DNA of 64,000 bases from Notospermus geniculatus. Lineage: Eukaryota > Nemertea > Pilidiophora > Heteronemertea > Lineidae. Every line of letters starts with the position of its first letter. Position 1 is the stretch's first letter. The stretch covers positions 303,009-367,008 of the forward strand of contig NMRB01000100.1 in NCBI GenBank assembly GCA_002633025.1, read 5' to 3'. Below the pieces are notes generated by a model. It had not been told where the DNA came from. It searched no databases and worked only from the letters and a program-made list of their open reading frames with translations. The position numbers and the translations under genes were made by a program. Shown here piece by piece: positions 1 through 14,100 of this stretch.

Positions 1-3000
1 GGTAGCACCTGTTATAAGGTTGCCTGTCAATTACACTACCGGAAAACCCTTATGGATTCTGCAATGCATCTGTCATTCATTTCAGTTTTGCTGCGAGTTA
101 AATAATCTGTTTGGGGATTGGAGAGTATCTGGTCGAGTTGGCCTGAAAACCTCTCCTTTGAAAGGTAGCCATGCTGGACAATAACTTGATATACTGTACT
201 TACATGTACAGTTAAAATGGTATCGCCGAGAACTGTTGAAGTGACTTTGTACTAGAATTGTACAACTAGAATCATCTATGTGACCCCTGTCAGCTTGGAG
301 GAATTTCAGATAGGATATGTATTGGGAATAATCCAATCTCAAATGCTCCATGTCTAGCAGGGTTTAAAACTGTCAAGTTGTATGCGAGTTTGATCACAGG
401 TAACACAATCACATGTATATGTATTTAGTCCTTGTATCTTTGGATTCTACTTCATGGACAGATTTAGTGCTGCTTTGTACCACGTTGACAATTAATCACT
501 GTATATATAATACAGATTAATCACAGTGAAGTTTGGTCATCTTGGGTTGGTGATCAACCCTATGTGTTCATTTCAACTTTTTCCTGTGTACATTGTACAT
601 GTCAGTAGGAACTCTGCACAGTAATGTTGATCTATTGTCACAAATGGTGGCCTTCCGAGATCTGATGAGTTTTCTTAGGAATTCATCCCTTCAGTGCTCC
701 CTTTTGACTCCTTCCTGGGGTGGTTCAAAGGTTTTGATGGGGGGGGGGGGCAACTATGTACCACTGATGCATATTATACAGAGGTGCCTCCCACTCTGAA
801 AACACTCAAAATCAAGGCGAATAAAATATAATTTTGCAGTGGACGGAGGTCACTTGCACTCCCCTTAATCTGCCTGTGTCTTCCCATGTATGATCTCATT
901 GCCATAGCAACACAACATTTTCAGCAGCTCTGCTGCTCGAATTTGGAACACGAAACTGCCACAAATTAAATGGAGAAGCTGAATTCTGGGTATTGTGTTT
1001 GCTTTGTGAAGAAAAATTGGTTTGTGGTGACTGGAATGATAGGATAAATCATGAGATCTCGAAGGGTCATAAGTGAAATAGGCCCGTCATCATAAGTTTT
1101 GAGGAGTACTTTGCACTTCTGTACAGCATGACTATATTTAATCTCCACTTTTCGCGTATTTCTGTGAACTTTCGGAGATGTATCTGCTGGGTGGCGTTTG
1201 CTTTGCTTGCGATGTTACTTCGATGGGGATGCAGAGCAGACAATGCCAGCACAAAACCTTGGATGAAGTATATCTTGAGAATTTTCTATTTGTTTGAATT
1301 TTTCTGCACAAATTCTCTGTCTTGTGCAATTTTGGATGCACCACTATCTTGAACTCGTTTCACGTTGGGTTTGCAAGTATTGACTGTACATTCGTTATAT
1401 ATAAGACACTGTACATAAATGTATCGATGAATCTGGCAAAGTTGAGGTGGAACAGAATTGGGAAGTGCTGCAACGATGTGACTTATTTACGTTTGTTAAT
1501 GAATACATCTTCTGATTTGGGGGTTGGTGGATTTTATTTTTATGAGTTCTGATGAAATTCAAAGGATGTATTTGGCTTATTACCATTTCAAGTCATCTCT
1601 AATAGTTGAAAAGACTTCGGATGAAAGTGGAAAATGGGAAGCCTTGAATAGTCCTGTATGGATTCACTTCCTTATCATGTTCTTTGGGTTTCGAACCATC
1701 CAGTGGATGATTATGGTCGATCAAATCCGATCATCTAGAATCACTTTCTGGGTATCTTCAGAATTCAAAGTCAACTGTCAGTCATAAAAAAATAATTGTT
1801 TTTTTGTTTTGTCTTCTTGTACAGTTTACGTTACAATATGACGTCGAAACTATATTGTTTTGACTTGAATGGGTCACTGGTGACCATATGAATTGGGTCA
1901 TGAGTGACCACACTGCTCTTTAAAAGCCTGTTGAACTGTTTGCCTGGTATGGATGAAAGGTTTCCCTTAACTGCTAGATGGCTGTATTTTTCTCTGAAAA
2001 TGCATTTGAAATCTCAAAAAACTTGGATTTCATCTCCAGCTGGTTAGAATCATTGTACATTCTATGTAGGAAATTATACTTGTAATTCAGTTTAGATGTG
2101 GTTCTTGCAAACTGGAGATGATGTCAAAATCATATAAACTACTAACACCCCTGTGTCAGATATGAACTGTCCCATTGTCTTCAGTAGTGTGTCAGTATAG
2201 GGTCAGTTCATCATCATGGGGGTTTTTGGACAAAGTTAGGCCCTCGTAAGTCAAATGTAAGCGTCAGTATATGCATGCTCGACTCAAATGTATTGTATCT
2301 GTTCAGAATAATTTTCATATATTAAGATGTATATCATTGATATAAATCAAGTGGCTTGTGTTCCACTTATGTGCCTTTTGATCTGACTATTTCGTGGGCA
2401 AATTGCTATGTAATGGTGAAGGATACTTTTGAACTATCATGAATGAATACCAAAGCCCTATAAAGAGGTTCTCTCCGATTTGACAACACCCTTCAATGAC
2501 ACCATCTATTGTTGGTTTCAGAATTAGTGCAGTCCACAGGCTGCCGCTGTTACAAACTGAGAGTGCTCAACAGATTTCAACCTCCTTAGGTAACGCCATC
2601 TATACGGCCATAAGTTCAACACAAGCCACTGTGTAAAAAAAGTGTCTATCTATTTTTCCGCTAAAAAACCAAATGAACAGTACAGACCAAGTAAAATAGG
2701 AATAATCCCACTAGACAAATACACGTTTTGTGATACTTTCCTTCTTGAATCTCTTAATTTCAACTTCTGTGGAGTCGTCTATTGCAGTTCTCACGTCTGA
2801 ATAAAACTTTCTCATTTCAAAGTCATTTCTTTAGGTGAACAGCTCCTAGCTTTGCGTCTCTACATTTCAGTGAGTACAGTTTCCCGTTTTTCCGCAGGGC
2901 ACAGAGCTGTGGAGCTGTTGACCTCTTCATGTATGTTTTCATGTAGAGAGACATTAACCTGCTATTTATTATCCTGTGATGGTCAGTCATATCATGTTAA

Positions 3001-3150
3001 AGTATATATTCTATCAATAAAACTATACAAGAAAGGGGAACTGATGTTGTCACTTAGTGGTGTGATATGAGCCCAAATGATTCACATACATTTTGTATTT
3101 CCCTCAAGGTGAGTGCAGGGTCCTTGGACCATTTCACTATTTTAGTTGTA
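1..3150. other. Gene-free left flank, possible long 3' UTR of an upstream plus-strand gene
   Basis: No convincing coding frame is visible. The stretch is T-rich on the plus strand, has almost no inverted-repeat elements (unlike the rest of the window), and carries AATAAA motifs near 820, 2799 and 3016. That pattern would fit the long 3' UTR of a plus-strand gene starting before the window, but this is inference from composition only. A homopolymer of ten or more G lies near 739. Confidence 0.25.
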
Positions 3151-3154
3151 TTTA

Positions 3155-3365
3155 TTTGCAGAGGGAAGAGACATGACTAAGGAAAAAATACCCCCCCCCT
3201 GCCCATCCCCACTTCTCCCTGTGACACCCAGTACCCAACCATCATCTTGAATAATCCCTGGCCTGACAAAACCCCCAATATAACCCCCTGTCCAGGCCCA
3301 GGGGTCTTATTTGTAGAGGGAAGATGAACAACTAATTTGTACCCCCCCCCCNTTGCAAAGTCAGC
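3155..3365. repeat. Two C-tract-bearing direct repeats
   Basis: Two similar units, each opening with an AGAGGGAAGA core and closing with a C8-C12 homopolymer, begin near 3155 and 3310. The second C tract runs into a single N, a typical sequencing or assembly weak spot. Only the two-copy structure is seen; the origin is unknown. Confidence 0.5.
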
Positions 3366-3611
3366 AAACCTACCTCGATCATACAATGTAGATGTGGATG
3401 GAGGGGTCGATATATTAAGAAGGACACCGGTATCGAAAAATACTTCGGCCCTTAGGTTTTGCCTCACATATATGAAAGTTCGAGCGGGGGTTCTCGACTA
3501 GGCCTTTTTTATATAAGGTGGCCAAGACGAAGAGGTAGCCTTCATTTGATTTACGGCGCTACGATATTACACATGACTCAGATGACGGGCGCAGGATTGC
3601 AGCCAAATAAT

Positions 3612-3680
3612 AGGGAGTTTTCGCAAAGCCCCCGAAACGCCAACGCGAACAGCGTTTCGGGGGCTTTGCGAAAACTCGAT
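3612..3680. mobile_element. MITE family A, copy 1 (minimal snap-back)
   Basis: Near-perfect hairpin whose arms are GTTTTCGCAAAGCCCCCGAA and its complement with almost no loop. It is the shortest copy of a family also seen at 5715, 37448, 37557 and 62761. It is flanked by AAT on both sides (3609-3611 and 3681-3683), which fits a 3-bp AT-rich target-site duplication. No transposase is visible, so it would be non-autonomous. Confidence 0.85.
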
Positions 3681-4353
3681 AATATCAAGATCACAGGGAC
3701 ACCTAGACTCGGGACCCAGTTGTGGAGTGTAGTCGGCGGCCGGAGCGACACACCGACTGGGTCCCAAGTTGAAGGGACACCTGGCCTTGCCCTCCAAGGG
3801 CCTTGGAAGCCAGCTCCTCCGACATTATCACCCCACCAATTTAGTATCAGAATCCCTGTCGGAACTCGTGATGAAGTTTTAGTTTTAGCCCTGGCGTTGG
3901 GTTCGGGAACCAAACTAATGAAGTTTCAGAATTTCATGAGCAAAACTCTGATTTTAGACGCCGACGAAAGATGTCGTTACTGTTCTCTAAACGGTTTGAT
4001 CCATGTGACACCGTGGCCCTATATTTCATTCAGATTTATGGGACATGACGTTAGATAATTCAATGCGAATGAATGAAGACAACTGTGGTGGCAAGGATCT
4101 TTTAATTGTGGTACGAAATGGATAGCAGGACTGTATTAACAAGGTAGCCTACATGGCAAGAAAAGAAAGGAAGAACTATGCTGAATGGTCTCAGTTGGAT
4201 TGCCTTTTGCAGTAGACCGTCTATGATATACTAGTATTTTACTCGGTCGGAATTCAGATATTTTCTGTAGTCGTGAAAACATTTTTTTTTAAATTTCTGG
4301 GGGATTCGAATGTGCTCTCGCCAACGTGCTGATTCTCTCTATTACCACGTCGA

Positions 4354-4371
4354 CTGCTGCTGCTGCTGCTG
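4354..4371 (+). repeat. (CTG)6 microsatellite
   Basis: Six CTG units followed by a T6 run, about 360 bases upstream of the LHFPL6-like start codon and so probably in its promoter or 5' UTR region. No function is implied. Confidence 0.85.
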
Positions 4372-4727
4372 TTTTTTATGGCCACGTGAGCGCTACCGAC
4401 CGCCAAGCCGGATTTAGTCGCGGATGATATACAGTGGACTACGATGCCCCGTGTCAGTCTGTGTCTTCGCGTGACTCCGCGGTGAAGGTGGAACAGAAGA
4501 TTTCTGTTGTGAAGTTATCGGATTATTACCAAACGAAGGAGCGCTTCGGTCGGGAGAGGAGTGGAGTGGGGTGGAATCCTCAAGGAAACCGAAGTACCCG
4601 CTAAAAACGTCACTTGGCGGTGCCGAGGAAAGATGTCTTCCATGACGCGAGGATGAAATAGACCTTGTGAAGTATATATTTTTTTGTGGTTTGAGATAAA
4701 GCTTTGATCAGGAGATTGAACGTAACA

Positions 4728-5127
4728 ATGAAGCCTGCAATGATGCCAACCCAGCTAAACGGAGTAGGGATCCTCTGGGGTGTCCTCTCCCTCCTCGGAT
4801 GTGCCGCCTCCACCGTGGGATTTTATCTCCCGTACTGGCTGAAAGGGACAGTGCGGAATGAGACCCTGTCGTACTTGGGGACCTTCAGACGATGTAACTA
4901 CCCCATTCTTACCAAGACAGGGGACATTGAGATTATCATGGAATGTGGACGGTACACGACTTTTGCCGATATTCCAAGCATTTGGTGGCAACTTACAACA
5001 ATTGTCGTCGGTGTGGGATGTGGACTCTCTATCCTTATTGCATTTGTTATTCTCTTTGGATGCTGTCTAGCCGACGTTTTTGGGAAAGCATCAGCGAAAG
5101 TTAGTGGAATAGTTCAGCTATTGGCAG
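4728..5127 (+). CDS. LHFPL6: LHFPL6-like exon 1
   Basis: Encodes residues 1-133 plus one base of codon 134: TM1, the first extracellular loop with GTFRRC and CGRY, TM2 and the start of TM3. It ends at GGCAG|GTGAGT, a consensus donor. The frame stays open past the donor to 5315, but that tail has no family similarity and is read-through into the intron. An in-frame upstream TTG at 4704 is not needed; ATG 4728 has a good context. Confidence 0.93.
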
Positions 5128-8100
5128 GTGAGTGTAAAATGGACCAATACGGCAGCAGGGTTGTGGTCCTAAAGTTTCGTGCACAAGAAAATCACGAACC
5201 GTATTACGGTGGCTTTCCCAGCCACCGTACAAACTTGCTCTCAATGTTTTCGTCAAAGGATTACCTAAAGAATGGGGTCAGTAGGGCAAACATTCTTAGT
5301 TTGAAGTGTCAGTAAGGAGATTCCTGCTGTCATTTCGCGTCCTTTAGAATGTTATCTGTACCTGGCCACATTCCACCAGTCAGTAGTCAACCTTTTCTAC
5401 TAATACCCAAGGCTAGTACCGATATGAGGCCTAATTAGTTGACCTTGGATCGTTTAATTCGCATATATCCCGTGCCATTAAGGTCAGCAATGTCAATAAC
5501 CTTGTTAATTGTATCGTATTAATTATCGATTCGAATGTTTGACATTCTCAATAGCGACACCTCACTGTTTATTCGTTCGCAAGGGGGATATTATTAGAGA
5601 GGTTCTGGTAGAAGAATACCAATATCTACGTATCGGTATACGTTGTCTAAAGGAAACCGCGCAAATCTCATTCACGATGATCCAAGAATATCTACGCTCC
5701 TCAGACCAAATATTAGGGAGTTTTCGCAAAGCCCCCGAAACGCCAACGCGAACGCCAAACCCATTGTTCGATGCCGCGAAGACAGCACCGAACAAAAGGG
5801 TAGACGTTCGCGTTGGCGTTTCGGGGGCTTTGCGAAAACTCCCTATTATCTGTTGAACTTCTCGAACCCTGCCATTCCTTGTTACAACTTGCATGGCAGA
5901 CCAAAGCTTGACCTGGTAACGCCATTCGGTTATCATCAGCGAAACCTCTGTTACACCTGATGGTCTCTCTAATAGCTGAAGCCGTGTCTGTAAACATACC
6001 TTCTCTCATTGCATACACTCCCCTCTGAATCTATATTTGCACATGTAAGTGTAATTGCAACCGTAATTTCATGTGCTAATTTACCAATGATTGCAGCGCA
6101 TTATCAACTTTTTGTCTCTTGCATGTAATACCACAATCTATGGCGGTTTTCATGAAAATATGTAGGACTCGGCCTTTACCATTGTTGAGTCGTTAATGTA
6201 ACCATACGTAATGTAGGTAAACGTAGTTTAAAGTGCGCTTGAAAATTGAGGGCCCATCAGAGATAGGATCTAACAAGAAACGTACAAGAAGAAACCTGTG
6301 AAAACTGAGACAGAAAATGCCAAGTTGGGGTGTGACTGGTCAGTCGCACAAGAGAAAGCAAAGGTATCATGATTTTTGAAGTCTCATCCCTTCCACGAAC
6401 GTAGAGATGCCTGAAAGCCAGGGCCTAACATCTTCGATAATCGAAGGGCAATGTGCTCACCACTGCGTTACATCGCACATCATGATGTGCGATGTAACAC
6501 AGAGGTGAGCAGATCGCCTTTCGATTATCGAAGATGGGGCCTAAGGATCATTTTACCCTGTTTTCACCCCTATAGTCTTCATTGCAAAAAGGTTTTTCCC
6601 CGGCGGTATATTTTATCTAAGTAAATCGCGGGGCAAATCCACCAAGATAATGCTTTTTTACATCAACTTGGCTACCACTTGGCCTCATCTTAAAAGTCAC
6701 ATGTCTGTAACTTCTCACCTGCTGGCGATCAACCGTTATCAGATGAACCACTTAAATATCGATCTACCCAGTTGGGTTTCTGAAACATTCAACACTTTTT
6801 CGTAGAAAAAGATTGGAAACCATGTTTCTTTGCAGTGGGGTTTGAAACGTTCCAAATGGTGGAATATTTTTCCAGAAGCTTCTCCTGAATTCATATGAAC
6901 TTCCATGACTATAGGTTTGGTGGGAATGGCGTCATTTTAGGTTCTCAAACTAACGTTTAAAAAAATGGTATCCCATTTCAAAAAGTTGCAATCACCATTC
7001 AGAACCAACGTTTCGTAATGGTGTGTAGCTTCAAACTGAAGTGCACAATGAAGACGAGTTTCAGTCGGCTACTTTGTAATAAATGGCTTTCCGCTACGTT
7101 AGGCCGTCGCATTCTATCTTTCCACCTTTCACATTCTACCTTTTGATGAATTTACTCAACAAATTGTCCGTGAATGGTTTTCCCCTATGGTGGTTCTTAA
7201 GGCTCTATCTCCCCTCACGTATACCGTATCTTTCTATCGGCACACATGGAAAATATCAAATCTCTGGAAATGAAGCTACTTAAGTCAAGGTGAAGTAAAA
7301 TGTGGTATCCATTCTCGTTTGAGATATAGCTGATAATGGGGCACCCGTTGGTTGTATATGTATCGAGTACCTTCAAGTGTTTGGTTTTGTCTTGGGATGG
7401 CGTCCCACCCATTCGAAAGAAATTTTGGGAGTAAGATTATCTCAGCGCAGTCCTCCTCAGTTATACCCTTGTCGTACATAACAGCAAGATCTTGGCGTTA
7501 AGTTTATATTTAGCGTAAGGTAATCTCCGTCAGTTAAACCCTTGTGTTAGATAACGCCAAGGTCATGGCATTAATCATGTTTATCTCCAACGTAGTATCC
7601 TTACGAAAAACCCTCGTCTTAGATAACGCCAAGATCTTGGCATTAGGTTTTTCTTCAGCGTACTCTCCTTTAATCAACCCTTGTGTTTGATGCCAAGATC
7701 TTGGCAGTAAGAATACGTCAGTTAAAGCCTTGTCTTCAGATTGAACGCCAAGAAAGCTCCGCATGGTGAATTTCTTTGCCTATCACTGAGGAAGAAAAAA
7801 ATCAAGTTGAACTGTGGTGCACCTTTATTGCTATACTGAATTATGACATTCAACTTGACTATTTTGACGAACAGAACATGAATTTCTTTCCTCGCCCAAC
7901 ATGTTTAGATTATTCATATCCATACCTCGGGGTATCTTATCTCTTCGACTGTTTTTGCTTCAATGTATCGTCTCATGGGAAAACACGGTGAGATCTTTGC
8001 GTGTAAAATGTGGTGAACGTGGAAAATGGGGTGGCAGTAAAAACGGTAGAACGACGCCGAACATGCAAACAGCAACTCGAATTGAACGAAGAGAGTGGCT

Positions 8101-11100
8101 CTTCCTATCTTTAGTAACACCCCACTTGTGCACTTGAGTTTGCTCAGAAAACGGTTGGCAAAGAATACTCTCTACCACAGGTTATATCAACTAACATTGA
8201 TCGTACACCGCGCCCCCCCCCACCTGCCTTTGCTACTCTCCTGTTTGGTCAGCATCATATTTTCTCAGTGAATCATCAGCTTGTTGCGTTCAAGACATGA
8301 TAAAATTGATAGGAACTGTTCGGCTAGTAATTGAGAAATTGTAAATGCATGATTTATGTTTTTGCTTGGTTCATATTGCACCGAATGTAACGCTGGCGAT
8401 GCTTCTTCTGTCAATAAATTCATCTGCCTCTCATCCAGGAATGTGTGGCACGATCGTGATGAGAATGAGTAATTATTATAGTTTGAGAAGAAATGTCGGC
8501 ATGACTAAATTAGTGTTAGGTAGCCGGAGATTCAAAAAAGCTGAGGTCAGCATTTTTCACAGTTTGGTTAATCAAAGAGTTATAAAAGAATTTCTTGATG
8601 TGTTGAGAAGATACATGGTATTATTTTCAAAACCAAGAATCCTTCGACGTTAAAACATTGTTTCCTACATTAGCTTTCATTTCCCTGTTCGGCGATATAC
8701 TTAGCCTGTGTTCTGCCGCAGTGCGGCGGGCCAAGTCCCAGAGGGCCGATTTAATAGACGTTGGTTAAGCTAACCATTGGTTCCACCCAAAATATATAGG
8801 CGTGCAAAAAATGTACAACTAAATTTTTCACCAAAAAGCCCCGTTTTCTAAGCTCGGTATAGCGCTTACTCTCCATCCAAACCGGGCTTTTTGATGAAAA
8901 TTTAGTTGTACACTTTTCGCACGCCTATCTATTTTTGGTGTAACCAAAGGTTAGCTTAGCCTTGGAGGATAATTCCTCCAAGGCTTAGCCAACGTCTATT
9001 AAATCGGCCCAAAGTCAACTCAAAGTTGGCCTGTGGCTCACCGGAAATGGCAACAGTATTTGTTATCTTACAATATAACATCAATGGAATTCAGTTTGTA
9101 GTGTCGACTCTATCACCATAAATTACTGTTTTCTCTTTGTGTAAATGTTTATGGGCCCATTTTAGTCATTGAACATTGTTCCAATGTTCCCAAGCTCGCT
9201 TCCTCAAGGACGCAGGTTAGAACCTACAAGTCGTGGCCGTCTTTGTTGACGTTTTGAGTTCTCTTCTTGCTTGGATTGTGCAGTGGTAGATTGCTTCTTT
9301 TTTGTTACCTTTGTCCGACCCCTCAATATCCAACGTAGGTCTACTATAAGCCAAAGTGAATATAGTGTTTACAAGTAGGCCTATCTCATCTTATATACAA
9401 AAATAACATTTCTTGTTTACCTGTACTATCATTGAACCAATAGAACCTTTCTCAGGAGTCGTCCAGTGGCAATTGACTTCTATTCGAAATATCAACTCAT
9501 TGCTTTGTAGTATTTCTATTCATTTGGTCATTAAAGGGAAAATCATGTGCGTTTTCTAGATCACTGACTTCAGCACACACATGGTATTTATTGCCTTGCA
9601 TTGATATACCTATTAATTTATCACCATCGGCTATATCGAGACCTATCGTGTGTGTGGTATCATAAAACTTCCTCTTCAAGTTCAAAGATGAAAGCGAGAT
9701 AATAAAGTATCTTTTGTACGTTGTTGATGAAGAGCGGTCTTTGTAACTTGAATGTCCCGGAGCCTTTGATAAAGTGTGGGCTGTGATACGGTTATCACTT
9801 TCGCATTTTTTCGTGGTTACGTGCGGTGTTCGCAATTTCAATTTGTTGATAGAAAGATTGCCGTTTTGATACCGGCAAGGAAGGATATTTCAATGAATGA
9901 ATGAAAAACAACGCTGGTCATGATTTAATAAAGAAGTGATATTTACATATTTACATATAACGTATATAGATATTAAGTAAACTTCAAATCATCTGCGTGA
10001 CATGTTGACGGAGTTGAAAGCACTTGTTTTTGACGGAGCCGAGTCGTGTCCGTTTTCTCGGTGAAATCTCTCTCAAATATCATATACCCCAGAGCAATAT
10101 CAAATGCTAACGACATTAAAATTGTCACCAGCCATGCTTTTATCTGGATTTTGTTTATATTCTCACTACAAGACGCCTCAACAATGTTTGTTCCAGTGTT
10201 TGCAGTGACATTTCCAAACAATAAACATGGCTAGAAGTAAACAGAAGACCATCTCCAGGCTTATTGTTGCCGTGCCATCCAATTCCATTCGGAGATGGCG
10301 TTCCATAAAAATCCAACTCTGTTTACATGTACGGTACCCTTTTGCGAAGAAATATCGCTCCCGCCGACTAACCTATTCGACATAAACATGTGGGCCTAAA
10401 GGCTGACATATCATAATAAAATATATGTAGGCCTAGCTCGAGAAAGTTGCTAATGTACTAAATGTGCTAATGCAGAAGCCTGTTCGAACATCATTTCGCT
10501 CAGAGGTAGCTTTTACCTCCCCAACAATAGGCTTACGACTATCCATCAGTTGCAGCGTTACATTTGGCAGGCGAGGTGGAAGAAAAGAAGTTTTTTTTCT
10601 ATCCATCATCCTCCAGGCTATGTCTGAAGCGTCATTTTCCTCCGGGGTACAGCAACTTCCGCAGAAAATGCCAGTAACGGACATAATAACACGATATGAC
10701 GCGGAAACTTTTTCTCAGGGTTACCGCTAATATTCTTCTTTCGCCAGCCAATGAATCCAGACGCCGAATATGTAATCTGAGGATAACCCATGTTATCTTT
10801 CATTATGAAAGCGATCATAAAATCCTCTGCTGTCGGCGGCCGTTTCTTCCTTAGCGAATTCTTTCTTACTTGTAGCTGAGAGCTACAAATCTTGTTAGCA
10901 TGTTTTAAGAAGTATGGTGAGACGTCAACCAGTCTGCTTGCACGTATCCGCTTTGCGTACATGGATTTCTTTTATCCATGGAACCAGCGACTCGAGAACG
11001 AATTCTTATTCGAATTCCAGAATGACTTCTTATTCGAATTCTAGAACGAATTCTTATTCGAAATCTAGAACGAATTCTTGCGAAAGTCTGAGTCCTTCAT

Positions 11101-14100
11101 AGGAAGCTGTCGTAACTTTCGGAGTGTGTAAACTATTGTCCATTTGCGGGAAACCTATTGTTCACTGTCAGCCTGACAAAGGATCTGCGTACCCTTCAGG
11201 TTACGGGGGTTTGTGAATAAGGTTCTTATCGCTGTTCAGCAGCAACTGACCATTCGTTTTGCAAACACTGTACCCTTCTTGGCGTCTTTTTAAGCCACCC
11301 TTTTTGTAACGCTGTGGAAGTCGCCTAGCCAAGCTGTATGATGTAAAACATACATGCAAGTAGGCCACCTCCGTCCTACTCTGCTGCCTCGCCCTTTCTT
11401 CGTCACTCGAACTCACTCTTACTTGTGACATATGAAGTGTTAGTCGATGCTGGAGCCAAGCAAACGTAGCAGACGCAAAGCAACACATTGACGACTCGGT
11501 GAAGTTCGGCGTGGTCGGCAAGAACCTTAGATCAATATCTTGTGAATACAGTTCCGGTAAAGAGCATTTCATTTGATTGTTTGGTACAAAGTCACTAAGT
11601 GATGTTGGCTGTAAGAGCAAATGGAAATGTGATGCACATTTTTGTGTTCTTTTGTTCTGCAAATTTGGTTAGCTTTGAGGCAAGTAATTTTCTCTGGGAA
11701 TGCCAACTAAACTGAGAGAATGGTACCGAGGAAAGTTTGTGGTAAATGTTACTTAATTTCCTTCTATCGACGTAATGCACGGTCGGAAAGAGATGCAAGC
11801 CTATCAAAAAGCTTCTTTGGCATCGCATCAAAACCTTCGGTAGAACCCTTTGGTTGTACGAGATGAATGTGACTCACAAACTCCTGGCGTACATTAGACT
11901 TGTCCTTCAATAGGCCGATGCTACTGCTCCAAGGTCCTGTCAATGGTCATTTTAATTTCATTTGACATCAACAGCGGAGGTGTTCTCATCCCTAATCCTT
12001 CAAAGGCCCATGGCAATCCCAAGTCACTAAGTATACATCGGACATAGATAACAACAACACCTAGTCGGCTTTTTTCATTACTGTATAGAACATAATCAAA
12101 TATTTATAAAACCAATATCTAATATGAGAGATAAGATGATGGATAAAAAGTACATGTACATGTAGTGTATGTATAGAGCCGTAGCCCCAGGCGTTAAAAA
12201 ACTCCGGTGCTGGCATTAAACAAGGAACAGTCCTTGGTCATCATAGGGTACGGCTTAGGTATTGACGTCACTGTTTTGTGAGTGAGCTCCAACACAAACA
12301 TCCGATACAAAACCCATAGAATACATGCAAGCCATCAACTTGTGAAGTGTCTCTGGTGTCTCATTCACCGACTACTTCTCAGTGTCCTTAGCTTTTAGCG
12401 ACGCATGGCAAAAACCACTTCGAGACGATCTTTTTGTACAACATCCCTGGACAACTCAACGGTAGTCCTTCTACTCCTCAAGGATTACACGCACGCCAAC
12501 TTGCATGGTCGTAATATAACTGGTTTCCCACCTCTAAAGCTCTAAATAAGACTATCACCAAATTTGTCATCGACAAAGAAGATTTCTAACATCTGCTTCG
12601 GGGTATGTCGAAAAAAAGGCATGTTGTTTCGGTAAGATTTCCTATCTAAAGTATGTATGAGCGAAAACACGGGCTTGTGTTTTGGACAACAAGCGTTAAG
12701 ACATTTTTTGGGGAACACAGAGATGGTCGGCAAGTGGATCTGCATTGGAACACTTAGCATGTAACGTAAATCACCAGACAAACACTTGCATCCATAGCCC
12801 CCNCGAATGGAAGAAGAGAAAACCTGTTGGACAGCTTGTCTTGCTTGCTCCAAGGCTTACACGCGGTCCGTGCTCGTCAGCGCCGAGCAACGCAACGGCG
12901 TTCCGAATTCTGCGGCGAGAATAATGCGCAGCTAGATTCACCACCGCACTGAGAGAGTCTGACCAATCAAAGATCATGAGATAAGGGAACCGATGCAAAT
13001 TATCGAGAAGTTACGGAAACCAGCCGCAGCAACATTTCCGAATGCGTGTTCTTATTTGTTTTTGTCATTTCCTGTGCACGCGTATAATCAGTGATTAGCG
13101 ACATTTTCTCCGACCCCATTCCGAAATAATCGCTACATGTCATTATTGGTGATTGGTTCTCCCAGTCCTTTGCATTGCTTCTGCAGCTCATGCAGATACT
13201 GAAAACACTAAATGTCATTTCCACCGTGAAAGGATGGTTTCAGGGCACATCCAGTGTTGTTGTCATGCTTTGACATTGACTTTTTCATGCCGTGTAATGT
13301 ATCGTACAACCTTGGAGGAATCCTCCAAGGTACAACGTACGGTTACGTAGATGAAAGGATGCCCCACTGGAAGTGTCCTATTCTGCAGTTTTTCTCTCGA
13401 TCCGGCGATGTTCATGAATAAAAAATGATACAGACCTATTATAACATTTTTGATATAGTAAATCACCATCATGTGTCTGAACATGGTCGTGGAAATTACC
13501 GATACGTGATAAAAATCGTTCGGAATATTATTTAGAGCAATCTGTCATTACAACTTTGGTGGTTTTGATAAGCTTTGATAGTGTCCTAACCTCTGGGGTA
13601 CATTAGGTACGACTTTATTCGGTCACGATATATCATTTCTAAACATATTCAATTAGCCTGTCATCTGGATTGACGGAAAACAACTTGTAATCAGTTAAAG
13701 CTGTCACCAACACATCGTTCCTCTCTGGCCCTTTGCTATCCATCGGCCTTGCATCGGATTATCATTGAAATACTCATCGCCATTTTGATGTCTTCGGAGT
13801 GTCAACCTAAAACTGTCATTCGTGACAACATGCCGTGAACAGCAAGCAATGCAATGCAACCTCTCCTTGACCCAACCTCGTCCCCAGGGGTATAGTTCGC
13901 TCAGACAACCTCGGACCACTCGCTCACTAACCCCTGGAATCAGCTTCGGTTGCTAATCCAGGAATCTTGGACTAAGTATAGGTGGCAGCACGAGTCAAAA
14001 TAATCAATTTGAAATACTAACCAGTGCTTTTTAAAATTCTTTTTACAAAAAATCATCAAACCTGGATATAGATAACCTTCTGGTTTGATCCAAAATATTT

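Noticed and set aside
3459-4058. Plus-strand frame of 199 codons
   Set aside because: It runs through MITE family A ([10 protein letters not shown]...GALRKL), starts at no credible ATG context, and the rest has no recognisable domain.
5128-5315. Open frame continuing from LHFPL6-like exon 1 past 5127
   Set aside because: It follows a consensus GTGAGT donor, and exons 2 and 3 continue the family alignment in phase; the tail beyond 5127 has no membrane segment or family motif.
7440-7765. CRISPR-like regular repeats
   Set aside because: Units are diverged over their whole length with no constant repeat and variable spacer, and the genome is eukaryotic.
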